Assembly (NCBI RefSeq): GCF_001612985.1
Contig: NZ_BDBM01000007.1
Location: 124,001 to 188,000 of the forward strand
Origin: Nocardia gamkensis NBRC 108242
Lineage (GTDB): Bacteria > Actinomycetota > Actinomycetes > Mycobacteriales > Mycobacteriaceae
Reading direction: 5' to 3'
DNA length: 64,000 nt
Each line of letters begins with the position of its first letter. The first letter of the stretch is position 1. The notes beneath the pieces were generated by a model. That model saw nothing but the letters and a program-made list of their open reading frames with translations, ran no database searches and was not told the origin of the DNA. The translations under genes and the position numbers were made by a program. Positions 14,465 to 23,123 of the stretch are shown here, in pieces.

Positions 14465-15343
14465 ATGAACTCCGACAATCGACTGGGCGCTTTCCTGCGT
14501 GCGCGCCGCGAGCTGGTGCGGCCGGAGGATTTCGGGATGTCCGGTGGTGGCCAGCGGCGGGTCGCGGGACTGCGCCGGGAGGAGATCGCCCTGCTCGCGG
14601 GGGTGAGCGCCGACTATTACGTACGGCTGGAACAGGGACGCGACCGGCACCCCTCCGAACAGGTCATCACCGCGCTGGCGCGCGTGTTCGCGCTGGACGA
14701 GGAGGGCACGGCGCATCTGCGTGCGTTGGCGCGGCCGACGGCCGCCCGATCGCGGGCGCCGCGACGGCCCGAACGGGTGGCGCCGGGGCTACTGCGCCTG
14801 ATGGAGGCGTGGCCGCATACGCCCGCGGTGGTGCTCGGCAGATACCTGGACGTCCTGGCGGCGAATCCGCTGGCCGCCGCCGTCAATTCGTGCTCGGTGC
14901 CGGGCGTCAATCAGGTGCGCATGGTCTTTCTCGATCCCGAGGCGCGCGATCTCTACGGTGACTGGCCGACCATCGCGGCCGATACGGTGGCCAGCCTGCG
15001 GGCGACCGCGGGTGCGGACCTGGACGATCCGCGATTGACCGAGCTGGTCGGGGAGCTTTCGCTGAAGAGCGAGGAATTCCGGCAACTGTGGGCGCGCCAC
15101 GACGTCCGGGTGAAGACCGCGGGTGTCAAACACTTCCGCAACCCCATGGTCGGGGACCTCACGTTGTCCTACGAGACGCTCAGCGTCAACGGCGCGCCGG
15201 GCCAGATACTCATCGCCTACCACGCGGAACCGGGATCGCCTTCGGAGCGATCGCTGGCCCTGCTCGGCAGCTTGATCGCGAACGACGGGATTACGACCGG
15301 TGCCGAGCGCCGTGATGCCGGTGCGTCTCGGCCACAGCGCTGA
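14465..15343 (+). CDS. XRE-family regulator with MmyB-like ligand-binding domain
   Basis: The 292-residue protein has an N-terminal Cro/C1-type HTH (about 8-75; RVAGLRREEIALLAGVSADY then YVRLEQGRDRHPS). It is followed by the MmyB-like C-terminal domain, recognisable from VVLGRYLDVLAANPLAAAVN and VKHFRNPMVGDLTLSYETLS. In this family the C-terminal domain is thought to bind a fatty-acid-like ligand. It is transcribed divergently from the SDR gene 101 bp away and probably represses it. Confidence 0.9.
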   Translation: MNSDNRLGAFLRARRELVRPEDFGMSGGGQRRVAGLRREEIALLAGVSADYYVRLEQGRDRHPSEQVITALARVFALDEEGTAHLRALARPTAARSRAPRRPERVAPGLLRLMEAWPHTPAVVLGRYLDVLAANPLAAAVNSCSVPGVNQVRMVFLDPEARDLYGDWPTIAADTVASLRATAGADLDDPRLTELVGELSLKSEEFRQLWARHDVRVKTAGVKHFRNPMVGDLTLSYETLSVNGAPGQILIAYHAEPGSPSERSLALLGSLIANDGITTGAERRDAGASRPQR

Positions 15344-15367
15344 GCGAGTACGGCGCGATCGGCCGAG

Positions 15368-16276
15368 TCAATCGTTCGTTTCGGTCCGTGCCGCCCCCGC
15401 CGACGCCGCCACCACACACCCGACGCCCGCCCACTGTCCGAGGTTCATGACCTGACCGAGGACGACCAAGCCCGCGATCGCCGCGACCGCGGGCTCCAAG
15501 CTCATCAGCACACCGAACACGCGGGGTGGAATCCGCCGCAGCGCTTCCAGCTCCACCGAGTACGGCAACACCGATGACAACATCGCGACCGCGAATCCCG
15601 CGGCGAGCACGGCGGGCTGCAACAGCGCGGCGCCCGCATCGATCACGCCGACCGGCAGCATCACCAACCCGCCGAATGCCATGGCGAGCGCCAGCCCGCC
15701 CCCGCCGCTGGTCCGTTCGCCGAGCGCGGCGCTGAGCAAGATGTAACCCGCCCAGCACGCCGCCGCGGCCAGCGCGAACATCACCCCCACCCAGTCCACG
15801 TCCCCGTCCGCACGGGTCAGCAGCAGCACCCCGGCCCCGGCCAGCACTGCCCATAGCGGGTCGATCCAGCGCCGCGATCCGGCCAGCGCGACGGTGAGCG
15901 GCCCCAGGAACTCGATGGTCACCGCCATGCCGAGGGGGATTCGGTCGATCGCCTCGTAGAACGAGAGGTTCATCAGCGCGAGCACCGCCCCGTACCCGAG
16001 CACGACCGGCAGCGCACCACGCCCCACCCGTAGCGACGAACGCCAGATCACCAGCAGGACGATCCCGGCGAAGACCAGCCTCAGCATGACCGCCCCGGCC
16101 GCTCCGGTCGCCGCGAACAGCTGCGTGGCCACTGCCGCGCCCACCTGCACGCTGACGATGCCCGCCAGCACCAGCGCCGTCGGCGGCACACCACCGAGCC
16201 CCTGCGCGGCGACCCTGCGTCGCACCGACAACGGCCTCGCGCCGCGCACCATCCGTTCGAAGTCGATCGCTACCAC
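15368..16276 (-). CDS. EamA-family (DMT superfamily) transporter
   Basis: 302 residues from GTG 16276, which follows GGAGGT; the upstream extension of the frame has no coding character. About ten hydrophobic helices are visible, with the duplicated EamA halves. Typical phrases are GMAVTIEFLGPLTVALAGSR at the end of repeat 1 and LPYSVELEALRRIPPRVFGV plus LMSLEPAVAAIAGLVVLGQ in repeat 2. Members closest to this pattern (RhtA-like) export amino acids such as threonine and homoserine. It is convergent with the MmyB-like regulator gene. Confidence 0.9.
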   Translation of the reverse strand: MVAIDFERMVRGARPLSVRRRVAAQGLGGVPPTALVLAGIVSVQVGAAVATQLFAATGAAGAVMLRLVFAGIVLLVIWRSSLRVGRGALPVVLGYGAVLALMNLSFYEAIDRIPLGMAVTIEFLGPLTVALAGSRRWIDPLWAVLAGAGVLLLTRADGDVDWVGVMFALAAAACWAGYILLSAALGERTSGGGGLALAMAFGGLVMLPVGVIDAGAALLQPAVLAAGFAVAMLSSVLPYSVELEALRRIPPRVFGVLMSLEPAVAAIAGLVVLGQVMNLGQWAGVGCVVAASAGAARTETND

Positions 16277-16620
16277 ACCAGCACCTCCGTCGCTCCATGG
16301 GGAAGACCCTCGGGACACACAACCACGAGGGGACGACACGATCGTCAGGCGGCACGGGGGCCCGGTCGCACGCCGCCGGTGAGATGAGCGGCTGCGGTGC
16401 GGTCGTTGTCGCCCCGCGTCGGACACGACGGAACAGGCCCGTCCGAGCGAGCTACCGAGGAGCACACGCGCCGACGGATCTCGGTGCGCCGGTGCGAGCC
16501 GAATTCCGCGGTTCGCGCCCCGCCGAAGCCGCGCGGGAGTGAGGATCTAGTAATCGCGTCGGTGCGCGCGGCCGGCGTCCGTTCGACGAGGAGCGACTCA
16601 CGACCGATAGGACCACCCGA
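16277..16620. other. Divergent gap
   Basis: About 340 bp lie between the EamA gene and the secreted-protein gene. I see no RNA gene, hairpin or operator here. Promoters for both neighbours must lie within it. Confidence 0.35.
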
Positions 16621-17019
16621 ATGCGAAGACGAATCGGTGCGACAGCGGTGGCGCTCGGAGCCGTCGCGGCGGTCATGATGGCCGACCCGCCCTCGGCCGG
16701 GGCCACGGTGACCCAGGTCGGGATGTATCCCGGCCTCAATTTCGGGTTGGTGACCAATTACGGGACGGGCTGCGCCTATACCGCGCGAGCCACCGTGACC
16801 GACGTCGTCGCACCGGTGGTGTTCTACGACAACGGCATTCCGTTCGGTGTGGTCCGGCCTTCCGGCGGCGTCGCGCTGATCGACTGGGTGCCCGCCACGC
16901 CGGGACCGCACACCGTCAGTGCCGTGCAGGAGCCGGACGCGCCGTATGCGGCGAGTATCGACCTCCCGGTCGGCGAAGGCATCCACCTGGGCTACGCGTG
17001 CGTCGTCCGCGGCGGTTGA
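16621..17019 (+). CDS. Small secreted protein
   Basis: The 132-residue protein has a classical Sec signal peptide: MRRR, then hydrophobic IGATAVALGAVAAVMMA, then a cleavage region ending PSAGATVT. The mature part of about 100 residues has two cysteines (GTGCAY and GYACVV), probably a disulfide. It reads as a beta-sandwich (VVFYDNGIPFGVV; TPGPHTVSAV), like small Ig-like proteins secreted by mycobacteria and nocardiae. No enzymatic motif is seen. Function unknown. Confidence 0.75.
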   Translation: MRRRIGATAVALGAVAAVMMADPPSAGATVTQVGMYPGLNFGLVTNYGTGCAYTARATVTDVVAPVVFYDNGIPFGVVRPSGGVALIDWVPATPGPHTVSAVQEPDAPYAASIDLPVGEGIHLGYACVVRGG

Positions 17020-17080
17020 CGGCGACGTCCGCCGCACCGGTGATCGGCGGTCCGAGCTCGATCTCTTCGGCGGGAAGGAA

Positions 17081-17992
17081 ATGAGCATGCGAAGCAACGG
17101 GCCGATCGTCGTCGGTGTGGACGGGTCCGCCGGGTCGGCGGTGGCGGTCGCGTGGGGAGCACAGGCCGCCGCGCAGCATCGGGCGCCGTTGCGTCTGGCG
17201 CACGTGGTGGATCCGGTCGCCGACTACGGACCTGGTGTCACCGAACCGCTCACCAGCACCGACTACGCCCGATTGGAAGGGCACGGTCGCTGGGTGCTGG
17301 ACACCGCGGCCGAGGAGGCGCGCATCGCGGTCCGGGCGCTGCACGACATCGAGATCAGCACCGAGTTGGTGCACGAGCCGGTCGGTCCGGCGCTGCTCGA
17401 CCGCACCGGCGGAGCGCGGATGATGGTGGTCGGCACCCGCGGTCGCGGGACCGTACAGCGTGCTCTGCTGGGATCGGTCAGTGCGGCGCTGGCGCGACGG
17501 GCGCGCTGCCCGGTGGTCGTGGTCCGGGAGGGCGCCCCGCTCACCGCGGAAGCCAGGAAGAAGCTGATCGTCGTCGGCGTAGACGGCACCGAGATCAGCG
17601 AACCCGCTATCGAAGCGGCGCTGCACGAGGCCTCGGCGCGGGGTGTGCCCCTGCTGGCCCTGCATGTGTGGACGGGCGTCGAACTGCCGTCGGTGAGCGC
17701 CGAACTCGCGGTGGATACCGAGAAGCAGATCGTGCTGGCCGAAAGCCTCGCCGGGTGGCAGGAGCGTTTTCCCGATGTCGAGATCCGGCGCGAGATCGTG
17801 ACCGACCGGCCCGAGCGCAGCCTGCTGGAACGTTCCGGGCAGGCCCAGTTGCTGGTGGTCGGCAGCCGCGGTCGAGGCGGGTTCGCCGGCATGCTGTTCG
17901 GTTCGACCAGTCAGGCACTGCTGCTGTCGGTGGCGTGCCCGATCATGATCGTTCGCGACGTCTCGATGGCGGTCCGCTTCCTGCCCGACTGA
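17081..17992 (+). CDS. Tandem universal stress protein (UspA family)
   Basis: 303 residues from ATG 17081 with GGAAGGAA just upstream. Two UspA domains follow each other (about 5-145 and 155-300). Each begins with a VVGVDGS/T type strand and contains the ATP-binding GTRGRG (first) or GSRGRGG (second) loop followed by a hydrophobic-Gly-S segment. Two-domain Usps of this kind are abundant in actinobacteria and respond to hypoxia and stationary phase. The gene is monocistronic here, convergent with the membrane-protein gene at 17996. Confidence 0.92.
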   Translation: MSMRSNGPIVVGVDGSAGSAVAVAWGAQAAAQHRAPLRLAHVVDPVADYGPGVTEPLTSTDYARLEGHGRWVLDTAAEEARIAVRALHDIEISTELVHEPVGPALLDRTGGARMMVVGTRGRGTVQRALLGSVSAALARRARCPVVVVREGAPLTAEARKKLIVVGVDGTEISEPAIEAALHEASARGVPLLALHVWTGVELPSVSAELAVDTEKQIVLAESLAGWQERFPDVEIRREIVTDRPERSLLERSGQAQLLVVGSRGRGGFAGMLFGSTSQALLLSVACPIMIVRDVSMAVRFLPD

Positions 17993-17995
17993 GCG

Positions 17996-18463
17996 TCACA
18001 CTCCGGTCGTCGAGCCCGGCCGCACGATCATCAGAACGGTGACCGCCACCCACAGCAGGTTGAACACTCCCGTGTCCATGGCGAGACGCCGGATCAGCGC
18101 CGGAGTGGTGCCGGTGAGGTCGGCGAGGACCTTCTGTTGCCCGGGCAGCACGAGCAGTGCGAGCACGCCCGCCGCGGCCGCGGTCAATCCGATCGACACC
18201 ACCAGCCAGGTGTCGCCGAGCACGCCGAGAGCGAGCGCGGTGAGCACACCGAAGGCCGGGACCGCCACGCCGAGCAGGGCATAGACGCGGCAGATGCGAT
18301 GCAGCGTGCCGAGGACGGCCGGGTCGTGCCCGGTCGCGGTGGCGGCGAGGGCGCGGCGGGTGGTGGCGGGAAACATGCTGGCCGCCACCGTCACCGGGCC
18401 GACGGCGATGATCACGGCGAGCACGTGGACCGAGAGCAGGAACTTCGTCACGGCGGTCGACAC
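17996..18463 (-). CDS. DUF2269-like integral membrane protein
   Basis: The 155-residue protein starts at GTG 18463 and has four hydrophobic helices (about 7-28, 55-78, 86-106, 130-150). The phrases KFLLSVHVLAVIIAVGPVTV and HRICRVYALLGVAVPAFGVL resemble the DUF2269 family of small membrane proteins, with a conserved histidine in helix 1. The role is unknown. It is divergent from the GlxA-type regulator at 18604 and separated from it by about 140 bp. Confidence 0.65.
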   Translation of the reverse strand: MSTAVTKFLLSVHVLAVIIAVGPVTVAASMFPATTRRALAATATGHDPAVLGTLHRICRVYALLGVAVPAFGVLTALALGVLGDTWLVVSIGLTAAAAGVLALLVLPGQQKVLADLTGTTPALIRRLAMDTGVFNLLWVAVTVLMIVRPGSTTGV

Positions 18464-18603
18464 TAGCCAGGATCCGGCGCGGGCGAAATTGGCGAAAGTG
18501 CCATATATCGCTCGATTCTCGCCAAGGGCCGTGAAATGCGGATATTCGGCAGAAGCCAGTTCGGCGCATTGGCTGGAATCAGCTGGACGCCTAGACTATC
18601 GCC

Positions 18604-19566
18604 ATGCACACCGTGGCCGTCCTCGCGCTGGACCAGGTGATCGCGTTCGATCTGGCCACGCCGGTGGAAGTGTTCGGGCGTACCTGTCTCCCCGATGGCA
18701 GGCCCGCATACCGCGTGCTGGTCTGCGCTGGCACCCCGACCGTCGACGCGGGGCTGTTCACGATGCGAGCCCCGCGCGGCCTCGATGCGCTGGGCGAAGC
18801 CGACACGATCGTGCTGCCCGGCTGCGCCGACCCGGCCCTTCCGGTGCCGGACGAGGTGCTCGAGGCGCTGCGCCGCGCCGCGGCCGCGGGCACCCGTCTC
18901 GCGTCGATCTGTTCCGGCGCCTTCATCCTGGCGGCGACCGGATTGCTGAACGGGCACCGCGCGACCACGCACTGGCTCGCCGCCGCGGACCTCGCGGCCC
19001 GTTACCCGGACATCGACGTGGACCCCGACGTGCTGTACGTGGACAACGGCTCGCTGCTCACCTCGGCGGGCGCCGCGGCCGGAATCGACCTGTGCCTGCA
19101 CATGATCCGCCGGGACTACGGCTCGGCGGTCGCGGCCGACGCGGCCAGGAAGTCGGTCGTCCCGCTGGAGCGGGAAGGGGGGCAGGCGCAGTTCATCGTG
19201 CACGACCAGCCGCCGACGCCGCGCGGCTCGGCGCTGGAGCCGGTGCTGCGGTGGATCCAGGACAACTCCGCGCGGGATCTCACCCTCGACGACATCGCCG
19301 CCCAGGCCGGGATGAGCACCCGCACGCTCAACCGGCGATTCCGCGAGCACACCGGGACCACGCCCCTGCAGTGGCTGCTGCGCGCGCGAATCCGGCAGGC
19401 CCAGCATCTGCTGGAAGCCACCAGCCACCCGGTCGACCGGATCGCGGGCCAGGTCGGTTTCGGCTCGCCCACCGCGTTCCGCGACCGCTTCAAGCGGGTG
19501 GTCGGGACGAGTCCGCACAACTACCGCGCGGCATTTCACGGCTCCGATGCGAACCTGTCCGGCTAG
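18604..19566 (+). CDS. GlxA-family AraC-type transcriptional regulator
   Basis: The 320-residue protein combines an N-terminal DJ-1/PfpI domain (about 1-170) with a C-terminal AraC double HTH (about 215-318). The first contains VLALDQVIAFDLATPVEVF and the nucleophile-elbow-like ASICSGAFILAATGLLNGHR. The second contains DDIAAQAGMSTRTLNRRF and the closing VGFGSPTAFRDRFKRVVG. Regulators of this type sense small metabolites and often act on neighbouring catabolic or detoxification genes. Here the divergent membrane-protein gene and the downstream RibD-like reductase gene are candidates. Confidence 0.92.
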   Translation: MHTVAVLALDQVIAFDLATPVEVFGRTCLPDGRPAYRVLVCAGTPTVDAGLFTMRAPRGLDALGEADTIVLPGCADPALPVPDEVLEALRRAAAAGTRLASICSGAFILAATGLLNGHRATTHWLAAADLAARYPDIDVDPDVLYVDNGSLLTSAGAAAGIDLCLHMIRRDYGSAVAADAARKSVVPLEREGGQAQFIVHDQPPTPRGSALEPVLRWIQDNSARDLTLDDIAAQAGMSTRTLNRRFREHTGTTPLQWLLRARIRQAQHLLEATSHPVDRIAGQVGFGSPTAFRDRFKRVVGTSPHNYRAAFHGSDANLSG

Positions 19567-19680
19567 CGCGGGGGCGTGCCGGACGGGGCGCGGCGACGGC
19601 GGCCGCGCCGACCGATGAGTTCTCGCGCGTCGTCCCGTCGGATCAAGCGACATCGCAACACCGATCCAGGAGCAACGCAC

Positions 19681-20295
19681 ATGAGGAAAATCACCGCCGG
19701 TCTGTTCATCGCCCTCGACGGCGTCATCGAGGACCCGCAGGACTGGCACTTCCCCTACTTCGACGACGCCATGGGCGCGGCGGTCGACGCCCAGCTCGGC
19801 GCCGCCGACACCCTGTTGCTCGGCCGCAAGACCTACGACAGCTTCGCGGGCGCGTGGCCGGAGCGCGAAGCGGCGGGCGGCCCGGACGCGGCGTTCGCGA
19901 AGAAATTGGGCGACGCGCGCAAGATCGTGGTTACCCGGCAGGACCTCGACTTCACCTGGCGCAACTCCGAAGTGATCGACGGCGATCTGATCGACGCGGT
20001 GACGGCGCTGAAGAACGAGCCCGGCGGCGACATCGGCATGAGCGGCTCGGTCTCGGTGGTCCGCCAACTCCTGGCCGCTGGTCTGCTCGACGAGTTGCAC
20101 CTGCTGGTGCACCCGATCGCGGTCGGGAAGGGCGATCGCCTGTTCCAGGACGGCGCTGCCACGGTCCCGCTGCGCCTGCTGTCCTCGGAGACCTTCCCCA
20201 CCGGCGTGCTGCATCTGGTCTACACCCGCGACGAGACCGCGTCCGACGCGTCCTACGACGACGCGAAAGCCCATCTGTCGCAGAGCGTTCAGTAG
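19681..20295 (+). CDS. Dihydrofolate reductase-family protein (RibD C-terminal domain)
   Basis: 204 residues from ATG 19681 with AGGAGCAACGC upstream. The fold is that of the RibD C-terminal/DHFR-like NADPH reductases: N-terminal RKITAGLFIALDGVIEDPQD, LGAADTLLLGRKTYDSF, then GGDIGMSGSVSVVRQLLAAG and LDELHLLVHPIAVGKGDRLF. Enzymes of this group reduce varied small molecules; the substrate cannot be read from the sequence. It lies about 115 bp after the GlxA-type regulator gene, in the same direction. Confidence 0.9.
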   Translation: MRKITAGLFIALDGVIEDPQDWHFPYFDDAMGAAVDAQLGAADTLLLGRKTYDSFAGAWPEREAAGGPDAAFAKKLGDARKIVVTRQDLDFTWRNSEVIDGDLIDAVTALKNEPGGDIGMSGSVSVVRQLLAAGLLDELHLLVHPIAVGKGDRLFQDGAATVPLRLLSSETFPTGVLHLVYTRDETASDASYDDAKAHLSQSVQ

Positions 20296-20334
20296 GCGTC
20301 GTCGCCGTACGGTCGGCCCGTCGTGGTGAAGCCG

Positions 20335-21264
20335 CTAGTGCCCCAGCGCTTTCGCGACGATGCTCCCCGTGACGGCTTTGATGAGATAGCTGGTCGAGTC
20401 GTGTGGCGACGCGCCGTTGTCGAAATGCTGTTCGGTGACCGGGATGACGGCGCTGCCGGGGTACGGCGGAAAGAACGAGGTGAGGTCGAGGTGTGCCGCC
20501 ACGAGGTCGTCCTCGTCGACCAAGTTGTGCCATTCCGTCACCGATTTCGGCACGGTGCTCGGCTGGGGTCGCAGCCGGTCGTACACGACCGAGCGCAACC
20601 CGAGCGGCGAGCCCATGGTCAGCAGGGTCACCGGATGGTCGGTGCGGTGCAGCGCCTCGTAGGCCACCACGCTGCCCAGCGAGTGCGCGACGACCAGGCG
20701 GGTGTCGGGACCGACCTGATCGAGCACCTGCCGCTGGGCATATTCCCGCACATCGTCGTCGGTGAAATACCGGGCGACCTGGGACAGGGCACGGATGACG
20801 AACTTCTGCGCCAATCCGAAACCGAACGGCGCGAACCAGCGCAACCGCATCAGCGCGTTGAGCGCGGGCCGCAGTCTCGCCTGCGTTCCCTGCGCCACCG
20901 CGTCCGGCGGCGGGGGAGTGCCGAGGCGACGGGCCGTCGCCCGATCACGCTCGTCGCCCGCGTGCGCGGCGGCCGTCGCCAGCCACTCGGCGGCGAGCTG
21001 TTCCATCAGGTCGAGCTGGGCGTCGTCGGGTTCGATCCCCGCGCCCTGCGCGCCCTCGACCAGGAAACGATTGCCGTAGAAGGCCATCCGGATCGACAAG
21101 TCGCCGGGAGAACCGTTGCGCCACAAGCGGTCCGCCAGCTCCGGGGCGCCGTGGTTGCGGACGCCTCCCGCGAGTCCGGGCAACCAGCGTGCCTCCAAGG
21201 TGTCGGCCGATTCCTGTTCCTGCGCGATGCCGTGTACAAGGACGATCGTCGCCAATGTCCCCAC
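20335..21264 (-). CDS. Alpha/beta-fold hydrolase
   Basis: About 309 residues. The start is either GTG 21264 or TTG 21255; the latter has GGGGTGGGG just upstream. The N-terminal IVLVHGIAQ strand-turn and the central VVAHSLGSVVAYEAL nucleophile elbow (G/A-H-S-L-G) identify a serine hydrolase. VTLLTMGSPLGLRSVVYDRL follows, and a late aspartate/histidine region WHNLVDEDDLVAAHLDL, then HFDNGASPHDS. Long inserted helices occupy 60-140. The substrate is unknown. It converges on the reductase gene at 19681. Confidence 0.8.
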   Translation of the reverse strand: MGTLATIVLVHGIAQEQESADTLEARWLPGLAGGVRNHGAPELADRLWRNGSPGDLSIRMAFYGNRFLVEGAQGAGIEPDDAQLDLMEQLAAEWLATAAAHAGDERDRATARRLGTPPPPDAVAQGTQARLRPALNALMRLRWFAPFGFGLAQKFVIRALSQVARYFTDDDVREYAQRQVLDQVGPDTRLVVAHSLGSVVAYEALHRTDHPVTLLTMGSPLGLRSVVYDRLRPQPSTVPKSVTEWHNLVDEDDLVAAHLDLTSFFPPYPGSAVIPVTEQHFDNGASPHDSTSYLIKAVTGSIVAKALGH

Positions 21265-21497
21265 CCCTTTCGATCCCCGGCGTCGCCGAACAGTGTCCCT
21301 CATTCCGGCCTGCTCGTCAGCACGGGTCTTCCTTCGGGGCAAAGCATCGCGCGCCGTGCGGCTGGCCGCCACCGCCTGGCGGGCCCGGACCGTGGTGGAA
21401 CCGGGGAATTTCGGAGAATTCGCCAGATTGTCGGCCGCCGTGCCGCAGCTGGCGTGGCGCAGTGCGATCCGTCGGGTGCGCGTACGCGGGAAGATGC

Positions 21498-22046
21498 TCA
21501 GGCGTCCCGCCACTTGATCGAGCAACCCATGCTCGGCCGGTGCGGTTCGGGGACGGGCCCGCCTGCCAGCACGGCTTCGACGGCCGTGCGCAAGTCGTTC
21601 CCGGTCAGCGGTTTCCCGTTTCCGGGCGTCGATTCGTCGAAGGCGCCGCGGTAGGCGAGCCGGAGGTTCGCGTCGTAGAGGAAGAAGTCGGGAGTGCACG
21701 CGGCGCGGAAGGCCCGGCCCACGTGCTGCTGCTCGTCGACGAGATAGGGGAAGGTCCAGCCCGCGCGGATCGCTTGGTCGCGCAGCCGCAGCGGTGCGTC
21801 GTCCGGGTAGGCGGACGCGTCGTTGGTGCAGATCGCCACGGTGGGCATGGACGGCAGGGAATCGACCAATTCGCCGAGCGCCGCCTCGATGTGCTTGACG
21901 TAGGGGCAGTGGTTACACGCGAAGACGACCAGCAGTCCGGGGCCGTCCGCGAAATCGTCCCGGGAGTAGATCCGCTGGTCGAGGTCGGGAAGTGAGAAGT
22001 CGGGTAGCGCTGTGCCGATGGGGACCATGTGTGAGGTATGCGCCAT
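21498..22046 (-). CDS. Thioredoxin-like AhpC/TSA-family protein
   Basis: The 182-residue protein has a DFSLPDLDQRIYSRDDF entry strand and the redox motif ACNHCPYVKHIEAAL (Cys-Asn-His-Cys). TPDFFLYDANLRLAYRGAFD follows towards the C-terminus, as in the PRX_like1 group of peroxiredoxin-like proteins. A third cysteine (SMGCSIKW) closes the protein as usual in this group. A thiol-disulfide or peroxide-reducing role is likely. It lies 84 bp downstream of the PLP-lyase gene in the same direction. Confidence 0.88.
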   Translation of the reverse strand: MAHTSHMVPIGTALPDFSLPDLDQRIYSRDDFADGPGLLVVFACNHCPYVKHIEAALGELVDSLPSMPTVAICTNDASAYPDDAPLRLRDQAIRAGWTFPYLVDEQQHVGRAFRAACTPDFFLYDANLRLAYRGAFDESTPGNGKPLTGNDLRTAVEAVLAGGPVPEPHRPSMGCSIKWRDA

Positions 22047-22130
22047 GGTGTGCCTTCCGTCGGGATCGCAGAGGACAGCGGGAGCCTAACCCCGTGTCGT
22101 CCGATTCGTCGGAAATACGCCGCTGGGCCG

Positions 22131-23090
22131 TCAGTCGGCGTGGCGGCCGTCCGAACCGGCCAGATCGGACGGATCGGTGTTCGCTCCGCACAGCACCACG
22201 CATACGCGTTGGCCCGGACGAGGCCGGAACGCGGGCTCGTCGCCGAGGATCGCCGCCGCGGCGGTCGCCGCACCGTGCTCGACGGCGATGCGGCGCTCCT
22301 CCCACAGCTCGCGGCGCGCTGCGACGATCGCGGCGTCCTCCACGAGCACCGACGCCACGTCGTAGTGCCGCGCAGCCGCCAGCGCCAGTTCAGAAGCCCG
22401 CCGGGCACCGAGCGAGTCGGCGGCCACCGAGTCGACCTCCACGTCGACGACCTTCCCGGCCGCGATCGCGGCATGCAGCGCGCGGCAACGGGCCGGCTCC
22501 GCGGCGACGGTCCGGACACCGTAGTGATCGGCGGCGGTGGCCACACCCGAGAACAGCCCGCCGCCGCCGACGGCGACCACGACGGCCCCGAGATCCGAGA
22601 TCCGCTCGCGGATCTCCGTCATCAGCGTGCCCGCGCCTGCGGCGATGAGCGGGTGGTCGTAGGCATGGGAGAGCAGGGCGCCGGTGGTGTCGGCGAATTC
22701 GCGACTGGCCGCGAGCGCGTCGGCGTATTGCGTCCCCACCAGACGGACGTCCGCGCCGTAGGAGTCGAGCCGGTCCACCTTGACCCGCGGGGCGGTGGTC
22801 GGCAGGAACACCGTGGCCGGAATCCCCTGACTGCGGGCCGCCCACGCACAGGCGAGTCCGGCGTTGCCGCCCGAGGCGATCGTCACGCCCGCCCGTGGGA
22901 GCGTGCCGTTCTCGCGATGCGCGAGCAAGAAGTTGAGCGCACCGCGGGCCTTGAAGCTCCCGGTGTGCTGGAGGAACTCCAGTGCGAACCACAGTTCGCC
23001 CGCCTGGTCGGCCTGCGCCACCACCACCGGCCTGACCAGTCCGCTCACCCGTTGGGCGGCGGCCTTCACGTCGCTGTGGGTCAGTTCCAC
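22131..23090 (-). CDS. PLP-dependent serine/threonine dehydratase-like enzyme
   Basis: The 319-residue protein starts at GTG 23090 (GAGGAGCC upstream). The PLP lysine sits in TGSFKARGA and the asparagine loop in ASGGNAGLACAWAA. The phosphate-binding glycines are AVGGGGLFSGVA. C-terminal VCVVLCGANTDP matches the end of the fold-type II family. These are hallmarks of threonine/serine ammonia-lyases and racemases; the lack of a C-terminal ACT domain indicates a catabolic-type enzyme. It is followed by the thioredoxin-like gene. Confidence 0.9.
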   Translation of the reverse strand: MELTHSDVKAAAQRVSGLVRPVVVAQADQAGELWFALEFLQHTGSFKARGALNFLLAHRENGTLPRAGVTIASGGNAGLACAWAARSQGIPATVFLPTTAPRVKVDRLDSYGADVRLVGTQYADALAASREFADTTGALLSHAYDHPLIAAGAGTLMTEIRERISDLGAVVVAVGGGGLFSGVATAADHYGVRTVAAEPARCRALHAAIAAGKVVDVEVDSVAADSLGARRASELALAAARHYDVASVLVEDAAIVAARRELWEERRIAVEHGAATAAAAILGDEPAFRPRPGQRVCVVLCGANTDPSDLAGSDGRHAD

Positions 23091-23123
23091 GTGGCTCCTC
23101 GGGACACGGTCGGGCGCCGCCGC

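Noticed and set aside
18463..20274. 603-codon open frame on the minus strand
   Set aside because: Antisense to the GlxA-type regulator and RibD-like reductase, both of which have clear families and start sites.
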